A stretch of 64,000 nt of DNA from contig JAHRBS010000001.1 of the NCBI GenBank assembly GCA_024305745.1, positions 1,860,001 through 1,924,000 on the forward strand, written 5' to 3'. The translations under genes and the position numbers were made by a program. This DNA comes from Polyporus tsugae (taxonomy: Eukaryota > Basidiomycota > Agaricomycetes > Polyporales > Polyporaceae). The notes under the pieces were generated by a model. The model was given only the letters and a program-made list of their open reading frames with translations, had not been told where the DNA came from and ran no database searches. This document shows positions 46,265-60,908 of this stretch, piece after piece (positions within the stretch are counted from its first letter, which is position 1; every line of letters begins with the position of its first letter).

Positions 46265-47381
46265 GGCGAACTCCGACCAGTCGCCCTCATCAGCTTATCT
46301 CCGGCCATGGGGCCCCCTTCTGCGTCCTTCTCTCCATCTCCAACCCTCTTGCCGCCTCCGTGTCCTGCCCCTCTTTTCCCCCTTCCCATGCCCGCTCACA
46401 ACCGTCCGCGGTGACGTCCCCCGGCCTCTGGTGGCGGCGCCCATGCGATCAGCGCTACATCTCCATCCACCCCCGTTCTCGACACCGTGGGAGTCCCCCG
46501 TGTCTCTCCATCAGCTGCCCATCCATGCACGGCGCCGTCTCCCTCCTCGCCGACGATGCGGCCGGCAACCTGCGCGGTCCTGGCTGAAAGCGTCCTCCAT
46601 TGTCCTCCTCATCCGCGCTTCCATGTCACGTCTCGCCCTCACCCGCACCGTGATGCTCGTCACGCGCAACGGTGAGTGGCGCCATGCTCCTCGCCGCATT
46701 GGGGTACAAGGACGCCGCCATCCGCGGTCCCAGCAATGCAAGCCCAGACCAATCCCGTCCTGTCCCGCATCATCGCCTCCTGAACCTTGTCCACTGCGCC
46801 CTTGTCCCCGTCGTGTTGCCGTCGTGCCGGGGTCTCGCCGCCGGAGGACAATGACTCGATATCGCGATCTTCGCTGCCCAGCCCATCGCCCGTTGCAATC
46901 TGTTGCTGCAGCCCATCGGCCGCGGTCGCTCCATGCGGTGAGTCCACTTTCTCCCAGTCCCGGCGCGCAATTAGCCGCGGATCGCGCATGCTCCGTCGCC
47001 GTCATCTTCCGATGCCTCCGGGCCCTGGGGGCAAGGCGGTTCGCATAGAATGGTCGTGAAGGGCTTGAGAAGCAGCCACGGTCGGGAGGAACGCTAGGCG
47101 CAGTAGTGGGCCTAACTTGGTGCGTAACTGGTGAGTCACCGTAATGATCCTGAGATTGCCTAGCCAAGTTCAACGAAGGAGTAAGTACTTCAATCTGTGC
47201 CTAACGGTACCGGAGCAGGTCTACTCAGGGGAATTCAAAATGGAGATGATTACGATGTATGTATTCATGCAAATAAGTACATTGTGCTACTGTCCATAGA
47301 TGAAAGCAAAGATCACAACAAATATGCTTCGGGATCAGGAAGGAGAGATAAAGCAGAGCCTCAAAAGAGAGCTCACTACAA
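46265..47381. other. intergenic, no supported gene
   Basis: This is the likely promoter and 5' leader of CHD1 (minus) plus the 3' flank of the first aspartic protease gene. GC-rich sequence between 46.3 and 47.0 kb gives long open frames on both strands (for example 46164-47048 plus and 46511-47173 minus), but they are Arg/Pro/His-rich low-complexity readings that mirror each other, without motifs or splice structure. Confidence 0.45.
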
Positions 47382-49138
47382 TCAGTAACGACGGGTAGGT
47401 TGGTAGTCCTGGAACGGCGCGCTATTGGTGGCGTTCGTAGGCAGTCCAGCCGGTGCAGGGTCGTGCAGACGACGGTATCTCCTCTTGGCGGAACTGCGGT
47501 ACGACACGGCGGCGATCAGGGACAGAATGATCACGCCAACTGCCACACTCCCGGCGATGATGTACGGGAGGTACTTGTGCAAGGTGTCCTCCTGGGGTTT
47601 GTTGTCCTTGCCGTCATCTCCATTGTCCGGGAGGGCGGGGAGAAGGTGGAGGTCGCCGCTCTTGTCGATACCATCCATGCGGATCTGGACGAAGTCCGTG
47701 TGCGCCTCGGCAGGGTCCGTGAGGGGGACCAGCTGGATGTACGGGTCGCCGACCTTGGTAAGCGCCCCGTCGACGAAGTCGCCGAAGTTGATGAGCATAT
47801 ACGCATTGCGTAGGAAGGACATGCCCAAGATAATGTCGAAGCCCTCGATGTTGGTGGTGATGGGCTGGAAAGCACCGACACAAGTAGGGGCACCAGTGTC
47901 ATCCGGGGGACCCTCCAGCGCGCTCGTGACGGTGTCGAGGGGGTGGATGGGGATGGAGACATTTGCGAAAATGAAGGTGACGTTCAGCTCGGTTGAGCAT
48001 GGCAGTGTCCACATCGGGGCGGTACCCCCCGTAATGTTCGTGAAGACAGCACCGGGCACTCGGCCGTAAATCTGGTTTGCGATGTTCCTGTGCGCAGGTT
48101 ATATATGCGGTTATCAAACAAAGAAACCAGACATGATACTCACATGGAAACCTGAGGGAAGGTGAAGCCGGAATCGAACATCACCGTCAGCCTATTGCCC
48201 GTAGCGTGCTTCGTCGTGTTCATGCGGTTTCCGTCGGGGCCGATGATCCCGTTCTTGTCAAGCATTGCAGTCCAATGTTGTCCATTCCGGTTAGCCATCT
48301 GCGTTACGGGAAGCTTTGGCTGGCTGGTGATATTGTTGAACGGTGAAACGACCTCTCCAATAGTGAGATCTCCAATGAACGTGTCTGTAGGGTCGCCAGC
48401 ACGGCCCAGTAGAATGGTGATATAGTTCGGAGTGGAGGTATTCTGCCTGAATATGCGGTCGAGAATCGGATCGCCTGCACTGGAACCCATGATCTCCTGA
48501 ATAGTGGACGCGCCGCCGGGCCCGAGGCCAACGATACCGCCCCCTGCTGAATGCTGGCTGTCTACCGACTGCTCGACTAGACACAGTTTCATCAGCTCCA
48601 CTCGCGCACCGAGGACGTTCGCGTTATTGTACTCACTAAACACTTGACTGTCGACCTTGAACCCCTCGAACTCGACGGTAGCGGTCTTGATCGGCCCTGC
48701 GACGACGTCATAAGCATCCGAGTGTGCGCACACCGACGAACCAAGAAGCACACACCTTTCGTGGAACCGATCGCGTAGGTGACCGAGCCGGTCTTTCCAG
48801 TGTCATTCGCACCATTCACGCTTCCCACAACATACAAGTCCGAACTGCGTGCGTCCTCTGGTGAGTGTGAGTGGCGACGGCGTGTGAAGTGGTACGAACC
48901 TTCCGGTGTCGATGAGCACCTGGAACTCCTGGCCATTCAGTGTGATATTCGTCTGGTACTGCATGTTTCCCTGGTTCGTCAAATCCGGAGTACCCGTGAG
49001 ACTCGCCCTCCGTGCCAGCCCGCCATCCCCAAACCCTCCCATACGTGCCCTCAGGGGGAGGTGGATTGCCTGCGCGATCCGAAGCTCATCGAGGAGGAAT
49101 GAAAGGTAGAGGAGTAGGGATGGCGCGAGGAAGTTCAT
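47382..49138 (-). CDS. membrane-anchored pepsin-like aspartic protease (A1 family)
   Basis: A secretory-pathway aspartic endopeptidase tethered by a C-terminal helix. The start is the ATG at 49138 with a hydrophobic signal sequence (MNFLAPSLLLYLSFLLDE). The mature region begins near YQTNITLNGQEFQVLIDTG. The first catalytic motif, DTGS followed by SDLYVVGS, is split by an intron inside the Ser codon (donor at about 48898). The second motif is TVMFDSGFTFPQV near 48.16 kb, so both aspartates are present. Other A1 blocks are GGGIVGLGPGG, NGIIGPDGNRM, NQIYGRVPGAVFTNI and FDIILGMSFLRNAYMLINFGD. A single transmembrane helix (YIIAGSVAVGVIILSLIAAV) precedes a cytoplasmic tail of about 45 residues with basic residues (KRRYRRLHD). 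Several Asn-x-Ser/Thr sites suggest glycosylation. It is a tandem paralogue of the next upstream gene. Confidence 0.88.
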
Positions 49139-50080
49139 GACGCAAACCAGAGGGCCAGGAGAGTGAGGAAGGAGATGAATTAGCAAAACGCACAAAGGCA
49201 CGCACCCACGACGGGCCTGTCTATGTATGTATTCGCATGCGCAGCGGGGCTGTGACGCCGTTTCCGTTTCCTCTCACCCGCCGCCGCCCAAGCGCTGCCC
49301 GTTTGGGTCATCGCCATCGCCTGGACTCGCCGTGGCACCGCATCCGCCCCAACTTGCAAATTCAATTGGCAGTGGGCACCATCGTCAGTGCCACTAAGTA
49401 ACACCCACGGGGCGGGGGAAGCAGGTCTCGATCACCATTTCCGCCAGCTACAATATATAGAGACTTCGGTCTTGTTCTGAACCGCACTGGGTATATATAT
49501 ATCTTTGTAGTATAAATCGCAACACCCCCTTCGGAAGGGCGTTTTTGCCCACTCAGTGACGACAAAATCTCAGGCCAAGGCAAGACGCAACGTTAACGTC
49601 ATGGGCAATTCATGGACAACGCCTCTGTCGCATGGCACCCAGCTCCAGATGCGTATGGCCGCACGAGACAGATGGTCTGGCACCCTTTCGGGACATGTCA
49701 TTGACGACGACGAGTAGTCCTCCAGTTCGCCCCAAGTTCGCTCGTCTGGCGTCACCCTGTAATGCGAAGGAGGCGGTCTTAAGCATATAGAGGTATATAG
49801 AAGTATCGTCACGATAATTATAACATCCAACTTGACCCGTGTGCAGCGATATACAATGCATTATAAGTTAGTCCATGTTGTATATAGAATGTGTGTCCGA
49901 TTGAACGTAAAATGAACGTGGGCTAGGGAACGAGTGGACGTCTCAGGTCGAGACAGTAAAGTGGATTGAAACCGTCGAAAGGGATTAAAAAGTATGTAGC
50001 TATAGGTCCGATCCGGACATGAACATAAACGTCTGGGGGTAACGCTAACGTAAACGAAAGGGGACGACATCGCGCCAGTG
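49139..50080. other. intergenic between the two tandem protease genes
   Basis: About 0.94 kb holding the promoter of the first protease gene (minus strand) and the 3' flank of the second. AT-rich patches (ATATATATATATC near 49492-49504, TATAGAGGTATATAG near 49787) are present but cannot be assigned a function. There is no supported gene. Confidence 0.45.
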
Positions 50081-52638
50081 CTATGGCCGACCGCGAGAGC
50101 GTCGCATGCTGAAGACCCGAGAGGATTTTTTCGACTCCGAGGTGGGCTTTTCCTTCCCGAGCATCGCGCTGGAGGTATCGAGGGAGGGGAGGACACTTGG
50201 CTTCGATCGCTTGGTAGCTGACCGCCCAAACAAGGATTCGAACGCACTAATCGTCACCCGTGAATGCCGCCGGTTTCCAGGCATCGTATGAGGGTTGGGG
50301 AGCGGACGAGACGCGGCCGCCCCCTGCGCGGGAAGGGAATCCGCTAGTAGCAATGGTGGTGGAAGTGGTGGGAGGTCGTAGGGGTTGGGTGTGTCTGCCC
50401 TTGCTGGTGCTCTGAGGGTCGCAGGGGTCGAGGGCATCGTCAGACCATACGAGTTGGTGAGCTGTCCGCGGTCGGATGAACTCAGAGACAGGTCCGAGTG
50501 GTCTGCTTCGCCTTCCGCCGCAGGGTATACTTCCTCTTTCTCAAGGCTACCCTCTTCGTCGCTTCCAGGAATCGGTAGCGGCTTCTCCCCGATGATCAGA
50601 ATCGGGCCATCCTCCTGAGCGTACACCGACGAGTAGTCCTTTGGGGACTCTGGGGACGGCTTGATGCCCGGAGCGGCGGCGTTGTCCAGAAGCGACGCTC
50701 TCTCTACTCCAGGCAGTCGCGGGACACCTATGGGGGACCGTGGAGCGGCGGCCGACTCCCAGTTCGGTATGAGGTCGCCCGCCCCCGCCTTTCGCGCCAA
50801 AGAATTCTGGTACCCTTCGTGGTGATGAGAGACCTGTCCAGGCACGGTCGCAGCCGACTTGTGCTTTGAATGGACGAAAAACGGGAGTGAAAGGATTCTG
50901 AGAGGGGACTTTGGCTCGGGGTCATTGAACTCCTTCGAAGCGGGAGAAGTCTGCGCGGACTCGGAAGGTAGGGAGGCCTCGAGGGTCACAGCGTGGCGAC
51001 GGTGATACCTCCGCTTGCGGTACCAGACGCCAAGGATGCCGAGGATGCAGAGAAGGACGAATGAGCCGATGACAGCTCCTGCAATGATGAAAACTTGGTT
51101 CCTGTCCACCGCTGACTTGGACCTTGAGTTGTCGCTCAACCCGGCAGTATCGCGGAGCAGCTGTTGGGAGCCAGTCGTGTCGACGCCACCCAGGCGTTGC
51201 TGGACGAACTCCAGGTGGGCTTGCGCGGGGTCGGTGAGGGAACGGAGCTGGACGTAGGGTTGGTCGCCAAGATCCATGAGAATGTATGCGTTGCGTACTG
51301 AGGGAATTGTCATCAGCCTGTTCAAACTCTTATAGTAGCCAGACTTACGGAACGTCATACCGAGCAGAATGTCGTAAGGGTTGCTGGCATTCGTTGGCTG
51401 GAACGCTCCAACGCAGAACGCGGAGCCTTGGTCATTGACGGGGCCCATGATATCTCGCATGACCGTATCAAGGGGATGAACGGGATAAGCTACACCACCA
51501 AATTTGAAAGTGACGTTCAGCTCGAAGTCGCAGGGCACCGTCCAGACTGGAGATGGAGAGGCATCGATCGTGGTCAGCTTGGCCCCAGGGACACGAGAAT
51601 AGATGGCCCCTGCGATTTCACTGTCGTCCGCCGAAATTAGATCCTAAAACGTGTGCATAAGTTGGGATGTACTTACTCTGACACTTGGGACATGGTATAG
51701 CCCGAATCGAAGACGACCTTCAGCTTAGTACCCTCAGACGCCCTAATCGCCAGGTTGTCGGGCCCAATGATCCCACCATCGTCCAAAGACACCAGCCAAT
51801 GCGAGTCCCAGCCGTTCTTGGAGACTGGCAACTGGACCGCCGAGTGCACATCCACATGGTCGGATACAACCTCTCCGATCGTCAACTGGGCAAGAATGGT
51901 GTCCGAGCCGTCGACAGGGCGGCTAACGAGGGACGTAACGAAGTTTGCTCCCGAATCTTGCACCGCGATGAGGTTGTCGACTACCGAATTTCCAGCAGGA
52001 GCGGAAAGGGCTGAGAGGACTGCGGATAACCGAGAGGGGCCGATACCAAGGACGCCCTGACCGACGGGATGTGATGAGTCGACAGCTTGCTCGACTGTTC
52101 TTCTTGTCAGTGAATCCATTCAGTCCCTTGTGCATCCGACATACCGTATGATTGGTTGACGATCGTCACACCTGCAAAGTGAAGCGTTGCGGTATTCACC
52201 TTCCCTACAAAAGATTGTCAATGCGCTCCATACCGTCGGTAGGAGTACACCTACCCAAAACATACGTATCTCCGTAGTGGATGGTCACTACATGTGGCGT
52301 AGCAGTGGACTTAGGGACCTCTCCCGCAACCCACAGGTCGGCGCTGCGACAAGATGTGAAATCCTTCCACAAGTCGCACAGCCAAAATAAACATACCTCC
52401 CACCGTCCACTAATACACGATACGACCGCCCTCCAAGCGTCACATTCGTGTAATACTCCAAGTCTCCACCATTCTGCAAGTCCACGACCCCTACCCTCTC
52501 CGCCGACCCGTGTGCCGTGGCCCCCGAGCTCCTCCGCACGCCTTCCAAGGATATAGTCGCCGCGCGCGCGAATAACACATTGGCAACAGAAAAGAATCCA
52601 AGAAAGAGTGACAAAAGAAAGCAAGACAGGCGCGTCAT
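50081..52638 (-). CDS. membrane-anchored aspartic protease paralogue with altered first motif (DGGS) and long cytoplasmic tail
   Basis: A paralogue of the downstream protease. It starts at the ATG at 52638 with a signal sequence (CFLLSLFLGFFSVANVLF). The first catalytic motif reads VLVDGGS followed by ADLWVAGE: the codon after the catalytic Asp (GAC at 52405-52407) is GGT (Gly) instead of Thr. An intron splits the Ser codon at the same place as in the paralogue (donor at 52396). The second motif VVFDSGYTMSQV is intact near 51.70 kb. Other shared blocks are GQGVLGIGPSRLSA, GGIIGPDNLAIR, GAIYSRVPGAKLTTI and YDILLGMTFLRNAYILMDLGD. A transmembrane helix (VFIIAGAVIGSFVLLCILGIL) is followed by a basic stop (YRKRRYHRRH) and a Ser/Pro-rich cytoplasmic tail of about 300 residues, far longer than the paralogue's. 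Whether it is still a protease is uncertain. Confidence 0.85.
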
Positions 52639-54306
52639 GAGTATGGAGGTAGTCCGAACACCTCCAAGAGCTCTAGTGACGACAGGCTGGGCCCAAGGAA
52701 CGGCCGTGCGAAGCCTGAGAGGACACAGAAAGGACAGACACAGGACGGGACGAGCAGAAGGGAGGGAGAGGAGGGCGCACCCGCGTCGGGGGGTCGCCAG
52801 CCTGAATTTACCAATACATCTCGCATCTCCTCATCGCGCATCGTCTCGCCGAGGCCCGGGGGGCTGTCTGTTGGTGGGCTGGCTGTGTGTCGCCGAGAGA
52901 TGTATTGGGAATCAGAACACAGGAGCTGTTGAATCTTGATGCGCGCAACGCCACAGCTAAGGAGTGTCCGAAGCGTCATCTTCATCAGCTCCTGGCCATG
53001 ATGTCCATGCAGCACTGAGACGATCCATCGACTTACCCTCGGTGGTGACATTTGACATTTCCACACTACTGGTTGCCCTGGTCCCTTAAGTCTGTCAAAA
53101 TTCACATGGGTCGGCCTTCGGCGCATGGTTCAGTTTCAGAAACCTGAGCTTACCCCGATATGTCTGCTAGAGAAAATCCCATCCTTCCGCATACTTAGAA
53201 TATCGTTAGCGAGGAAAAGACGAGTGTGACCACGATGGTTGGACGTGTCACTAATTATAGCGACGGCAACTTGGACTTGGTCGTGTGGTTGAAGCGCTGT
53301 GGCAGTCCCTGCAAATACTGAACTTGCCAGTGAGCCGCCCGCCTGCAGACCTCCGCGGACCTCTCGTCATTTTCTCCCTCAATTCTCCGACTACCGTCAT
53401 GATTCCAGTACCAAAGGATAAGTATCCATGCTTCTCGTGAATACCATGTGAATCGTTGTGCATCTTTTCTGGACTAAATACGAGTATGCCAAACTGAACT
53501 CCTTTAGGGCGCTTGCACCTGCGGCTGTAGGCCTGCTGTGTAGCTGCCTCGGGTACTTACTTAAATAGATATAAGAGCACGCTTTTCTCTGGTCGGAAAG
53601 TGACCCAAGATCATATATGCAAATTTCCGTCCCGTGGGTTCATCCATTCATGCTGAAGACGAGACAGTAACACAGTGGTACCTACCGGTTCAAGTTGTAA
53701 GGTGAATATGGCCTCGCGTCTCCAGATCCCCAAAGTCTTATAAAATAGCGACGCATCACTACTCTGTAGCATATCTGCCTTCCCAGACGAAAAGCAGTGG
53801 AGCCAGAGGCGGAGCAGACCGACTCGTCTCCCAATCATTCATCCGTATCATGATGATGCAAAAAGAACGAAGACCTCAGGTTACGTGTAACATGTGCACC
53901 TAGTCAATGACTGTAATACTTCGTGACTATTCAATATTCAAGTGGCAGCTGTGAGCCAATTGAACTTAGTTTCGCCCCTACACTGGCGTCCTTCACGTCC
54001 TGGATGCTCGCGCCGAACCCAACCATCACGATGCAGATGAGATGAATGCAATGCGTGGAGGATAAATTATCGTGCGCGATCTCTAGCATATATACATGGT
54101 CTATCCTGGTCCTACAAACATACAGCACTGCCCAAAACATATTGATATGATCTAAAAGATAGGCGGCCAGCCCAGAGATGAGTGTTCAGTTCAAGTTTCA
54201 AGTGGTACCCCCTGGGACCACTGCAGAGCTCGCATCTTCAATCCACCCATCTACAACAGTGACTCGGTCTCCAACAGGAGGACGACGCCTTGAAGAAAAG
54301 GACGGG
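52639..54306. other. intergenic, no supported gene
   Basis: About 1.7 kb with the promoter of the second protease gene and the 3' flank of the ATP sulfurylase gene. Open frames are short, AT content rises around 53.5-54.1 kb, and no tRNA or repeat is evident. Confidence 0.5.
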
Positions 54307-56428
<2,122 letters not shown>

Positions 56429-58795
56429 TTTTCTAGCGAAGGTGAACGGGTGAACAGGGAAGGTGACTGAGTGCTCTAAGAGGTGTGTCGGAGGACGAGA
56501 TCGGGATATCTAGCGGTGAGTGAGGCATCTTGTCGTGGACCGGCCGCTGATTATATAGCATGAGGAAGAGTGAGCAGGAGATCACGCAATCGACGCGCTC
56601 TGACTTGTTGCCGCAAAATGTGCACAGTCATCCGCCACCCTCAGCGACGACGACACTCCCGGAAAACACACGCACCACTGATAGCATGTCGCGCAGGCTG
56701 TCGAGGAGGACGTGCAAGGGGGAAAGCTGGCGATGCGAAAATGAACCCCAGGCCAATCGCATTGGGCAAGATACAAAGGCGCCGGAGAGGGGTGTCCGCA
56801 GCCGCATATGTTCATGTCCTCATTGGACCTCGACCGACCCCGGTGGCCTTCGCACATCGCCCCCGTCTCTCCTCTATCTGGAATTGCAGGCGTTGTCCGC
56901 CACGGTATCTGGAATTGCTCGCTGCGACATGTGCTTGGATCTGGAATTCCGCTGGCCTTGGCCCCGATGCACGCTTCTGCCTCAGGATTACCGCCTCGCT
57001 CATTGGCTTCTTACCAAACTGCTTACGGATCGTCTGGTTTAGTCCTGCCGAGGCTTGTTCGACATTACGGGTTGCCGTGGATCCTCGGTAACAGCCTTGG
57101 GTGTCTGTTCTCTTCCCCTTCCTCCCCCATTGGCCCAGGTTCCTAACACCATGTCCACTGCGTTCCGTTCAGCACGGATACGTTATCTATGGCGGCGACA
57201 TGCATACGTCGCACCTCGCAACGATTCTCCCAAGACTTCCTACCCCCAGCCCATTCTCAACTCACGTTTCCCCTACACCGACAACTTGGGTTTTCAGCAT
57301 CAACGGCGCTCTCGTCTTCTCAGGGCTTTCACCGGTACTCGGCTGGACGTGGCGAGATAGAAGGCATCGGTGGTGGGAAGGGGACCGGCAGCCAAGAGTC
57401 GGGAAGCATCTTCGTGGTCAGTCGCATGATTCGTAGATTTCCCATGACTTCAGCGTAGCTTCCTTGTCTCTCCCAAATCAATCAAGTTGCATCTGCCCGG
57501 AGACGTAGCAAATCGTCCGCTTCACGATTCTGGGAAATGCTAGTGTTTGTTCAAAGCAGGTCGGTGAATATTTTCGGCATACGGCCTTGTTTTTGGTGAC
57601 CAGTAGGTCACGCCTTCCCATTTTGACGAAGTGAGTTGGGTCATCGTTTCTCCATGAGCAGACATTCTGTTGGCTATTTGCTGCGAGTCCCCATATATGT
57701 GTCCAGCGGCTTCTTCCTTCGGTTGTTGTCCGGAAGCATCGCCTCACAAGAGTACTGCGCGCGCACAGGCTTTCGAGTGTCCCCCAGATTTCGAGATCTG
57801 GTCCTTGCTGACTGGGCTGGAAGAGGCTTCATTCGGTAGAATGGACAAACTCCGACCAAGGAAATGGAAGGTCCTCTTCAATATTCTCGCCAGTGCCAGT
57901 ACTGACGAAGACTTTTGAGCAACGATCTTGTAAGTTAGTAGTTACTACCAAGTCATCGCGCTGGCGAATTTAAGTTTTGTACGGAATTGAATGCTCGACA
58001 AGTAGCGTATACTTTCTCACCTAAGTAGGCCTCGTCAGGTCATCTTAAAGAATGTACGTGGCATCACTTTTCTTCGGCATGGGCGACGGGCCCAAGCTAT
58101 CCATCAATATTCAATCTCCACGTGCGCCCCAACGATGCGCGAAGGTTCAGAACGTTCAGATCTTCAGAGCCTGGCCACATGGAAATTGAGTAGTCAAGGA
58201 GTTGCGTCGTCAAGTTGGGAGGACCGGCCCTTGTTGCTCTGAGAACATGGTGGTACATGTGACATACTGATGCTTTACATGCTGGTACACACCAGGCCTT
58301 GCCGGGATAGCAATGCTGCCGATAACTTCCCAGGTAAGTACGGTATGGAATTCCCCGAAACGCGTCCATGAGCGTCAGTACGAGCGTGTTGAAACACTAG
58401 CATCGAATTTGGGAGGCCTGTGCAGACGGTTGGATGTTGCGGACGTGGACACTTGCATGTCGTGTATGATTCGACTTGGGGATTGGGGTGGAGGTGAGGA
58501 GGCATTATTGTGCCTTGTGCGTGCGCGCTGAGTGGGGGACATCTTCTGGATTGTGTGCGACGGGCCGGGGAGGGAGGAGGGAATAGAGTGAGAATGGGAA
58601 CTTGAAGAGAAGGAGCGTACACGGGACCAACGGAGCGATGTGGGCAGCGGCGAATGGGAGCACGGCTCGGGAGGCGCCGAGAGCGGCTCTGGCCGTTGCG
58701 ACTCCGAGCTCTCGCACTCTCACCAACGCCCCTCTCCTCCCGCCAGGTCCCTCCTCAGAGATCTCCATGCCACTCAGCTTATAGTCCTCCTGGCC
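56429..58795. other. intergenic, no supported gene
   Basis: About 2.4 kb between the divergent ATP sulfurylase and membrane-protein genes, so both promoters lie here. Candidate open frames at 56.56-57.46 kb and 57.64-57.92 kb are short, overlap one another in several frames and show no motif. The plus strand is C/T-rich just before 58796, as expected of a leader. Confidence 0.45.
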
Positions 58796-60908
58796 ATGAT
58801 CCTGCTCGATGGAATTGACAAGCACGACGACGAGCAGCATCCGCCAAAGCTCGTGGCTGAAGCCTCTTCCTCCTCCGTCCCTGTTGCTCGGGCCCACACT
58901 CCGACCCCCTCCCTCCCCGACTACGAAGCTTCGCAGGCCCAGCTGAGGCCAACTACACAATCTTATTCCGATATTCTGACGAAGCGTACCCGCAGGCGGA
59001 GGTGCAGGAAATATACGATATACGTGCTTGCTGCATATTTTGTCCTAACTGTTGTGATTGGTGTGCCCGTCATTGTCATGGTACGTCCCTGCCCCCCTCA
59101 CGGTCTCTCCTCGACACAACCAAGCTTTACCTTTCATTTGACCTCAACAGAAGACAAAGCGGAAACCGGTCCTCACATCGAGTCCCTATCAACCATGGGC
59201 AGACAATGACCCTCTACCACCCAAGAGCGTTCAATTAGGCGACGCACCTTTGCGGATATCAGCAGCCAAGTCATGTAATGCCTGGAATGTGAAGGATAGA
59301 CCAGATGGGGCGATGTATATGTCACAGTGCGTTCTTCGCTATTTCAATCTATCTGCCCATTTATTGATCGTTCCGTTGCATTGCGTCGTCCAGACTGGAA
59401 TACCACATCCCTGTCAATGGCTCCGTATTCCTGAACACTAACATCACATACGCAACCAACACCAGTTACCTCGACCGGTTCGCGGGCTCATTGCTTGTCG
59501 CCGTCAATGACGACGTCTCCGTCCCTGACGGCGTCGTGCATGTGACAATGCATCACACGAGTATGGACCTCGGACATGCTACCAACGTGTGTCTCATGGA
59601 GACGGGTACTGGCGGTGGACTTTATATTTTTGTATGTTCTTTTACTACAAGAGGTGTCTACCTCCGGGGATCGCTCACGGTTTCGCGTTAGGCTCCTAAA
59701 AACCTCAGCACATCCGATGGCTTGATGTTCAACATTACCCTCCTTCTGCCTCAGAATAACACCTCTCCTCGCAATATTCCTTCCTTCACCTGCCACCTTC
59801 CCCATTTTCAACACACGTATCAGCAACTCGATCCTCAAGTGACATTCAACAACGTAGTATTTGGTGGAGCCATGTCTGGCGTCTACGTCGAGGTAAGCCT
59901 CACTTCCTTGTCCCATTGTTTCACAAATCCAATTCTTTGCGCAGTCCCTACAAGCGCAATCAGCTACAGTCAAGACGTCGTCAGCAGAGATTCGAGGGAA
60001 GTTCAAGGTGTCCACCCAGTTGGACATGGAGACAGTTTCTGCGTACGTACGACGTTATTCCTGCTCACGTTATCCATCTCAGTGTCCCTCCCTATCTAGA
60101 CCCATAAACGCTCAAGTCGATCTGTATAACGATGGAGCTGGGCCCACATTCATGCACCTGACCACTGGCAATAGGTCGGTATTCTGCCTTTCCCCGTTGC
60201 TAGGTGTTCTGATTAATTACATGGTATAGCGTCATCAACGTGAACGTGACGTTACACGCTCCGCAAACGACAAACTCAAGCTACGACGGTCAGGACAGTC
60301 CTCCGCCCCCTCCCCCTGGCGCACAGTTTTATACGTACGCGGAGACGTTCAACGCCCCCTTGAACGTCGCCGTCGCACATGCCGCCGACTCTCCCAAGGC
60401 GAACTTTAGGCTACGAGCCGTCAATAACCTCGGTAACACTCGCGTTGCGCTCGACTCGAAATACGAGGGTACATTCGACGTAAACACGATGTTCGCCCAG
60501 GCAGACGTCCTGACCTGGGACGGAACTCAGTTCGATGACAACTACGACGACGATGGTGATGACGATGATGACGGTGGTTCCAACCCTACACTGTCAACTT
60601 CCTCGTCTTCGTCCACTCCGACATCGAGCAATGACCCAGACCTAACCGAGGACGCGAAGGTCCGGATGTTCCTTCCCTCGTTGCCAACGACGACGTCAAC
60701 GGGCGACGATTCGACATCATCTGCGGCCGCTCAGCCGTCAGGCAGATGTCTCGAGTACGATCTCATATCACCCTCGGAAATCCGTGGATGGGTCGGCGTC
60801 CCCCCACGACCGTCGCAACGGTTCTTCCATGGGCGGCCGTACGACAACCAAAGCCATGTTGACGTCGTCTCCTCGCTCAGCGGCGCACAGCTCGTCTTGC
60901 AGCCGTAA
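58796..60908 (+). CDS. single-pass membrane protein of a basidiomycete-type family (DUF7330-like)
   Basis: The start is the ATG at 58796 (MILLDGIDKHDDEQHPP). The N-terminus is cytosolic and includes TPTPSLPDYEASQAQ, a PDYE-type motif. A basic segment (KRTRRRRCRKY) is followed by one transmembrane helix (TIYVLAAYFVLTVVIGVPVIVM). The large remainder is predicted extracellular, with Asn-x-Ser/Thr sites (NTNITYATNTSYL) and beta-rich blocks such as FAGSLLVAVNDD, DGVVHVTMHHTS, VTFNNVVFGGAMSGVYVE, and GKFKVSTQLDMETVSAPINAQ. It ends in FNAPLNVAVAHAADSP, FRLRAVNNLGNTRVALDSKYEGTF (in two parts), an Asp-rich stretch and SQRFFHGRPYDNQSHVDVVS, with TAA at 60906-60908. Introns are 50-90 nt and join in phase. 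The architecture matches uncharacterised basidiomycete proteins with the DUF7330 domain. That assignment is from memory of the family and no function is known. Confidence 0.75.

Noticed and set aside
46164..47048. 294-codon plus-strand open frame
   Set aside because: Arg/Pro/His-rich reading of GC-rich intergenic DNA, with an equally long mirror frame on the other strand.
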